From Leucobacter salsicius M1-8 (lineage in GTDB: Bacteria; Actinomycetota; Actinomycetes; Actinomycetales; Microbacteriaceae), in contig NZ_AOCN01000019.1 in NCBI RefSeq assembly GCF_000350525.1, positions 124,001-188,000 on the forward strand: a DNA stretch of 64,000 nucleotides, written 5' to 3'. Shown one piece after another: positions 59,804-64,000 of the stretch; the stretch's first letter is position 1, and the number at the start of each line of letters is the position of its first letter. Position numbers and translations under genes: made by a program. The notes below the pieces were generated by a model that was not told where the DNA came from, made no database searches, and was given only the letters and a program-made list of their open reading frames with translations.

Positions 59804-61501
59804 TTGGAAAACTTCCAACTCCTTTCGGGCCCCGTCACCGTGGCCCTCATGCTGCTGTTCTTCGGTGGCAGCCTGTACATGTCGATCCGCATCTCCAAGA
59901 AAAAGGAGAACGCCGACGGTTACATGACGGGCGGCGGCAAGATCGGATTCGGCATCTCCGCGGCATCCATGACCGCGACCTGGATCTGGGCCGCATCGAT
60001 GTACGCGTCGGCCACGTCCGGCTACACCTACGGCATCTCTGGACCCATTCACTACGGGCTCTGGGGCGCGCTCATGATCCTGCTGATTTACCCCTTTGGG
60101 CGCCGGATCAGGAAGGTCGCTCCCAAAGCGCACACGATCGCCGAGGTTATGTTTGCCCGCCACGGGCGCTCAAGCCAGCTCATGCTCGCGGGCTCCAACG
60201 TGCTCGGCAGCCTCATCAGCCTCACCTCGAACCTCATCGCGGGTGGTGCGTTGATCTCGATGCTGTCGCCGTTCAGCTTCACGCAGGGCATCATCGCGAT
60301 CGCCGCGGGAGTGCTGCTGTACACGCTGTGGTCGGGATTTCGCGCGTCGGTGCTCACCGACTTCGCGCAGGTCATCGCGATGCTTGGCGCTGTTGCCATC
60401 ATCATCCCGGTCGTGTTCTTCGCGGCGGGCGGGCCCGGTCTCTTCGAGACGGGCGCTGAGAACCTGACGCCCCAACAGCGCAACTTCTTTTCTTCCGACG
60501 CATTCTTCAACCAGGGTGCGCCCTACATTGCGGCGGTGTTGGCCTACGCGATCGGCAACCAGACCATCGCCCAGCGCCTGTTCGCGGTGCGCGAGGACCT
60601 CATCAAGAAGACGTTCATTACCGCGACGGTCGGTTACGGTGCCACCATCATCGGAATCGGCATGCTTGGAGTGATCGCCCTCTACGCCGGCATCGAGCCC
60701 ATGGGCGGCGACGTCAACAACCTGATCCCGCAGATGGCGGCCACCTACCTGGGCCCCGTGCTGATCTGCGTGTTCTTCGTGATGATCATCGGCTCGCTAT
60801 CATCGACCGCTGACGCCGATATGACAGCTCTTGCGTCCATCATGATGGCCGACGTGTACGGCCAGAACATTGCTGGGAAGAAGGGGGCGAACCCGCGCAC
60901 GATGGTGCTCGTGGGACGCATCACCATGATTGTCGCCACCGCGGCGGCGCTCGGGTTCGCGTCGATCCAGTTCAACATCCTCGACCTGCTCGTGTTCGTA
61001 GGTGCCATGTGGGGCGCCCTCGTGTTCCCCGTCATCGCAAGCTTCTACTGGGGGCGCGTCACCAACGTTGCGTTCAGCGTGGCTGTGGTCGTCGCTCTCG
61101 CGATCTTCGTGCCGGTGCGCTTCGAATGGCTGCCGCTCGACGGCGCGTTCGGTGTGCTCGTCGACGTCCTGTCGGTGATTGGCGTAGGAGTCGTGCTTGG
61201 CCTTATGGCATTCGGATTCTTCGGGAAACGAGCCGCCCTGATCATTGGCGGCGTCTCGATCGTCGCGGTCGCACCCTTCGGAATTGGATTCCTGCACACC
61301 TACCCGGTGCTCGCGGGGTCGCTCGTGGCGTACGCGGTTTCGACCCTGGTGTGTGTGGGCATCACGATGCTGAACCGGGGTAGGAGCTTCGACTTCGAAC
61401 TCATTAAGCAGCGCACCGGCGACTTTGACGGCGCTGGCGCAGACACCACCCAAGACGATTCGGCGGCGGAAGCCCCCGAACTGGAAGGAGTAAACCGATG
61501 A
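59804..61501 (+). CDS. Sodium/solute symporter (SSS family)
   Basis: A 565-residue transporter with about 13 hydrophobic segments. After helix 1 comes A-D-G-Y-M-T-G-G-G-K-I-G-F-G-I-S-A-A-S-M-T-A (about 37-60); A-H-T-I-A-E-V-M-F-A-R-H-G near 110 and G-N-Q-T-I-A-Q-R-L-F near 255 are typical of SSF. The substrate is unknown. TTG 59804 is the start of the frame; no strong Shine-Dalgarno precedes it. A 44-aa partner overlaps its stop. Confidence 0.88.
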   Translation: MENFQLLSGPVTVALMLLFFGGSLYMSIRISKKKENADGYMTGGGKIGFGISAASMTATWIWAASMYASATSGYTYGISGPIHYGLWGALMILLIYPFGRRIRKVAPKAHTIAEVMFARHGRSSQLMLAGSNVLGSLISLTSNLIAGGALISMLSPFSFTQGIIAIAAGVLLYTLWSGFRASVLTDFAQVIAMLGAVAIIIPVVFFAAGGPGLFETGAENLTPQQRNFFSSDAFFNQGAPYIAAVLAYAIGNQTIAQRLFAVREDLIKKTFITATVGYGATIIGIGMLGVIALYAGIEPMGGDVNNLIPQMAATYLGPVLICVFFVMIIGSLSSTADADMTALASIMMADVYGQNIAGKKGANPRTMVLVGRITMIVATAAALGFASIQFNILDLLVFVGAMWGALVFPVIASFYWGRVTNVAFSVAVVVALAIFVPVRFEWLPLDGAFGVLVDVLSVIGVGVVLGLMAFGFFGKRAALIIGGVSIVAVAPFGIGFLHTYPVLAGSLVAYAVSTLVCVGITMLNRGRSFDFELIKQRTGDFDGAGADTTQDDSAAEAPELEGVNR

Positions 61502-61632
61502 GCTCAACGTTCTGGTTGACCCTGTACGTACTCGCCTGGCCGGTGCTCGTCGCTGGCACGCTCACCTACATCGTGCGCGCGTTCACGCGCGACGCGAAGG
61601 AAGCGAAGAAGGAAGGCCGCAGCATCATCTAG
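61498..61632 (+). CDS. Putative transporter small subunit (44 aa)
   Basis: A single-helix 44-residue protein: S-S-T-F-W-L-T-L-Y-V-L-A-W-P-V (hydrophobic) and a C-terminal charged tail ending E-G-R-S-I-I. ATG 61498 overlaps the symporter stop TGA by 4 bp. Such tiny proteins follow symporters in many actinobacteria and may stabilise them. Confidence 0.75.
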   Translation: MSSTFWLTLYVLAWPVLVAGTLTYIVRAFTRDAKEAKKEGRSII

Positions 61633-61649
61633 GGTGATGCGCGCCTCTT

Positions 61650-61690
61650 GAGCCTGGGATTCATTGCGAATCCCGGGCTCAAGTTCTTTT
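61650..61690 (+). terminator. Rho-independent terminator after the symporter operon
   Basis: A 13-bp stem (one wobble) between 61650-61662 and 61668-61680 is followed by AAGTTCTTTT. Confidence 0.8.
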
Positions 61691-61716
61691 ACGGCTGTGG
61701 TGCCAGACTGACCCCC

Positions 61717-62328
61717 ATGAGAACTCGTACCCTGTGGATCGCGGCCTGCGCCGCAGCCTTGGCCCTGTCCGGATGCGCGACCGCCCCAGTCGACGGCCAG
61801 GGGCAGAATGCAGAGCAGTCAACAGAACAGCCCGCCGCGTCGATCGAGCAGACGCTCGCCGGTCTCGGACTCTCGGCAAGCGAGCCCGAAGCGCTCGTCG
61901 AAGGCCTGGAAGCGCTGCCTGTCGCGGATCGCCCCGAGGGCTTCACGGTTTCGGTATTGCCGACCGAGGTGCGCCTGCAACCTGGCGCCACGGACGAGAC
62001 ATCGCTGCCGCTCTCGGGCGATGAGTTCTACCTCTCACTCGCGCCGTACCAAACGCAGACGCACCCGTGCGAGTTCCACGTTCCCACCTCCTGCGTCGGC
62101 GAGATGCAGGCTGCCGATGTGCAGCTTCGCGTTACCAACGTCGCAACTGGCGAGGTGGTGCTCGAGCAGTCCACGCAGACCGAGGACAACGGCTTTGTGG
62201 GGCTCTGGCTACCGCGCGACGGGGAGTTTCGCATCGAGGTGACGGCCGGCGGAGTGAGCGGCGAACAGGTTGTGCGCACCGGCGACCAAGACCCCACCTG
62301 CATTACGACCCTGCAGCTGCAGGCGTAA
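61717..62328 (+). CDS. Predicted lipoprotein
   Basis: A 203-residue protein. The signal peptide has basic Arg at 2-4, a hydrophobic core and lipobox L-S-G-C with Cys at 19. The rest is soluble with four Cys: Cys121 and Cys128 (H-P-C-E-F...T-S-C-V) and a late Cys. The start ATG 61717 was chosen because it gives the signal peptide; a longer frame starts at 61648 within the terminator. The function is unknown. Confidence 0.72.
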   Translation: MRTRTLWIAACAAALALSGCATAPVDGQGQNAEQSTEQPAASIEQTLAGLGLSASEPEALVEGLEALPVADRPEGFTVSVLPTEVRLQPGATDETSLPLSGDEFYLSLAPYQTQTHPCEFHVPTSCVGEMQAADVQLRVTNVATGEVVLEQSTQTEDNGFVGLWLPRDGEFRIEVTAGGVSGEQVVRTGDQDPTCITTLQLQA

Positions 62329-62376
62329 CGACAGGGCACTGAAGATGCCCTCGAGGTACGGGCGTACCCTGGGAGC

Positions 62377-63810
62377 ATGACCGGATCATCCAGCATTCCG
62401 CTGCCCCTCGAGCGCGCGTTCGCAGACGCGTTCCCTGAGCTGGGGGTGCCGTGGGAGTCGATCCGGCCCGCGAATCCTCAGCTCACCGTGTTGAATGAAC
62501 CGCTCGCGCGCGAACTGGGGCTCGACCCCGAGGCGTTGCGCACGGAGGCGGGCGTGCGCGCGCTGCTCGGCAACGATCTCGCGAGCGGGGCGAAGCCCGT
62601 CGCGCAGGTGTATGCCGGGCACCAGTTTGGCAGCTACTCGGCCAGGCTCGGGGATGGCCGTGCGCTGCTCCTGGGCGAGCTGCGCACCTCGCGCGGCACC
62701 CTACTCGACGTACATCTCAAAGGATCTGGACCCACCCCGTTCTCGCGCGGGGGCGACGGCTTCGCGGCCCTCGGTCCGATGCTGCGAGAGTACCTCGTGA
62801 GCGAGGCGATGCATGTCCTCGGCATCCCCACGACCCGGGCGCTCGCGGTGATTTCGACCGGGCGGCGCATCGAGCGCGACGGTGACCTCGTGCCCGGCGC
62901 GGTACTCGTGCGCGTGGCCGCGAGCCATCTACGCGTCGGTACGTTCCAGTACGCGCGGGCCACTAGCGATACGGATCTGCTTGCGCGGCTCGTGAGCTTC
63001 GCGCTCGAACGCCACGCTCCGGATCGCGTCGCCTCCGTGACGCCCGCACTCGAACTGCTGGACCACGTCGTCGCGGGCCAGGCGGCACTCATTGCGCGGT
63101 GGACCCTTGCGGGGTTCGTGCACGGCGTCATGAACACCGACAATATGACGATCTCTGGTGAGACGATCGACTACGGGCCTTGCGCTTTTCTTGACCGCTA
63201 CGACCCCGCAGCCGTGTTCAGTTCGATCGACCGGCAGGGGCGCTACGCGTATGGGGCGCAGCCGAGCGTGGCGCTGTGGAACCTGACACGGTTCGCTGAG
63301 GCGCTCTTGCCGCTAATCGCGGGGGAGGTCTCTGGCAGGAAGGCCGCTGTCGGGCAGGCCGCTGGTGGGCAGTACACCGAGGCAGGCGCTGACGCAGACG
63401 GTGCGTCTGAGGCAGCCATCGAGGCGGCCCGCGACGTGTTGGCCTGCTTCGGCCCCGCCTACGATTCGGCGTGGACCGATGGCATGCGCGACAGGCTCGG
63501 GCTCGGGGCGGGCGTGGTGAGCGATGCCGAAGTGGTGCAGCGCGCAACCGAGACGCTGACCCGGATCGAGTATGAGCACGGTGACTACACGCTCTCGATG
63601 CGTGCGGAGAACGAAGCGAACCCCCTGTATGTTGCCCGCAACGCGCTGCTCGATGAGGCGCTTGCCGCTGCCACCGCGGGGGACCTAGGACCGTTTGAAC
63701 AGATGCTTGCTGCCGTGACCGACCCCGCACATGAGCGCGCGGGCTTCGAGCGACTCGCCGAGCCTCCCGCGGCGGGCGCACGCAGGTTCATCAGTTACTG
63801 CGGTACATAA
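62377..63810 (+). CDS. selO: Protein adenylyltransferase SelO (YdiU/UPF0061)
   Basis: A 477-residue pseudokinase-fold enzyme that AMPylates proteins. The conserved G-H-Q-F-G-S-Y-S-A-R-L-G-D-G-R (about 76-90), L-K-G-S-G-P-T-P-F-S-R-G-G-D-G (about 112-126) and V-M-N-T-D-N-M (about 250) with I-D-Y-G-P-C-A (about 263) are present. The length matches the 480-residue family. It is the last gene in the window. Confidence 0.94.
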   Translation: MTGSSSIPLPLERAFADAFPELGVPWESIRPANPQLTVLNEPLARELGLDPEALRTEAGVRALLGNDLASGAKPVAQVYAGHQFGSYSARLGDGRALLLGELRTSRGTLLDVHLKGSGPTPFSRGGDGFAALGPMLREYLVSEAMHVLGIPTTRALAVISTGRRIERDGDLVPGAVLVRVAASHLRVGTFQYARATSDTDLLARLVSFALERHAPDRVASVTPALELLDHVVAGQAALIARWTLAGFVHGVMNTDNMTISGETIDYGPCAFLDRYDPAAVFSSIDRQGRYAYGAQPSVALWNLTRFAEALLPLIAGEVSGRKAAVGQAAGGQYTEAGADADGASEAAIEAARDVLACFGPAYDSAWTDGMRDRLGLGAGVVSDAEVVQRATETLTRIEYEHGDYTLSMRAENEANPLYVARNALLDEALAAATAGDLGPFEQMLAAVTDPAHERAGFERLAEPPAAGARRFISYCGT

Positions 63811-64000
63811 GCATTCGGTCATCGGTGGGGGCGAGCGCAGCTTCTGCGGTGCAGAATAGTGGGGCCTGTTGCTCCTGCGGCGGTGTTATGGTTCTTCGCA
63901 GGAGCTACGTTTGGTCATTGAGTCAATGATGTTGTCAATATCGTAGTTGTTGCGGTTTCAGTATCGAAATCATGATTTGACGACTGAATTAGTGTCGTTA

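Noticed and set aside
1-64000. CRISPR array
   Set aside because: No regularly spaced direct repeats of 25-40 bases were seen; repeats found are tandem microsatellites, hairpins and IS ends.
1-64000. Frequent GATCCGGATC palindromes
   Set aside because: They occur at several places (for example 758-767 and 15327-15336) but their number could not be tested against the expected frequency in high-GC DNA, so no role is claimed.

Overview
The window is high-GC actinobacterial DNA, most likely Microbacteriaceae and possibly Leucobacter-like. The clues are a DUF222/13E12-type HNH protein, an Arr rifampin ADP-ribosyltransferase, DUF2510 and FtsX-type membrane proteins, a putative-transporter small subunit, and frequent GTG starts. 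The genus is an inference.

Region 1-13 kb is ordinary chromosome. It holds the 3' end of an acyl-CoA oxidase/dehydrogenase gene, proline iminopeptidase overlapping a YpfJ-type zinc metallopeptidase, a divergent Lrp/LysE pair, an alkyltransferase-like protein coupled to an HTH-less LysR-domain protein, a fatty acid desaturase, the HNH protein, a VIT1-type transporter, a START-domain protein, a lipoprotein, a decayed GNAT gene, a membrane protein and an LLM oxidoreductase.

Region 12.9-32.6 kb is catabolic and transport-rich. Two modules each pair an MHS-type MFS transporter with YtcJ-like amidohydrolases. One is under a divergent LysR regulator and carries two amidohydrolases; its transporter gene has a C-terminal frameshift at a run of eight G. 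The other is under a divergent two-unit Lrp/AsnC regulator and continues into a ThDP enzyme and a D-2-hydroxyacid dehydrogenase. Between them lie a MacB/FtsX-type ABC exporter, M17 and M18 aminopeptidases and a small unknown gene. A PLP aminotransferase faces the second module across a bidirectional terminator.

Region 32.8-41.5 kb starts with tRNA-Glu, tRNA-Asp and tRNA-Phe. It continues into an island of about 8.3 kb at tRNA-Phe. The island has a broken tyrosine integrase, three colinear partial copies of the tRNA-Phe locus, a complete IS21-family element (2657 bp with a 5-bp target duplication), and two unusual gene groups. The first is a Ser/Thr kinase with DFE in place of DFG, divergent from an unrecognised 152-aa protein, which in turn converges with a phosphoribosyltransferase-like protein. 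The second is an Mrr-like nuclease divergent from a small ORF coupled to a GIY-YIG-like protein. The island is the best place in the window to look for an undescribed, possibly defence-related, system.

Region 41.6-64 kb is chromosome again: a secreted protein, Arr, NAD(P)HX dehydratase, ackA-pta, a putative operon of MFS transporter, carboxylesterase, PAP2 phosphatase and GH3 glycosidase divergent from a TetR regulator with a palindromic operator candidate, a YbaK-type deacylase, a 41-aa basic protein, a CopB-type P1B ATPase, a DUF2510 protein, a sodium/solute symporter with a possible leader peptide and a 44-aa partner, a lipoprotein and SelO.
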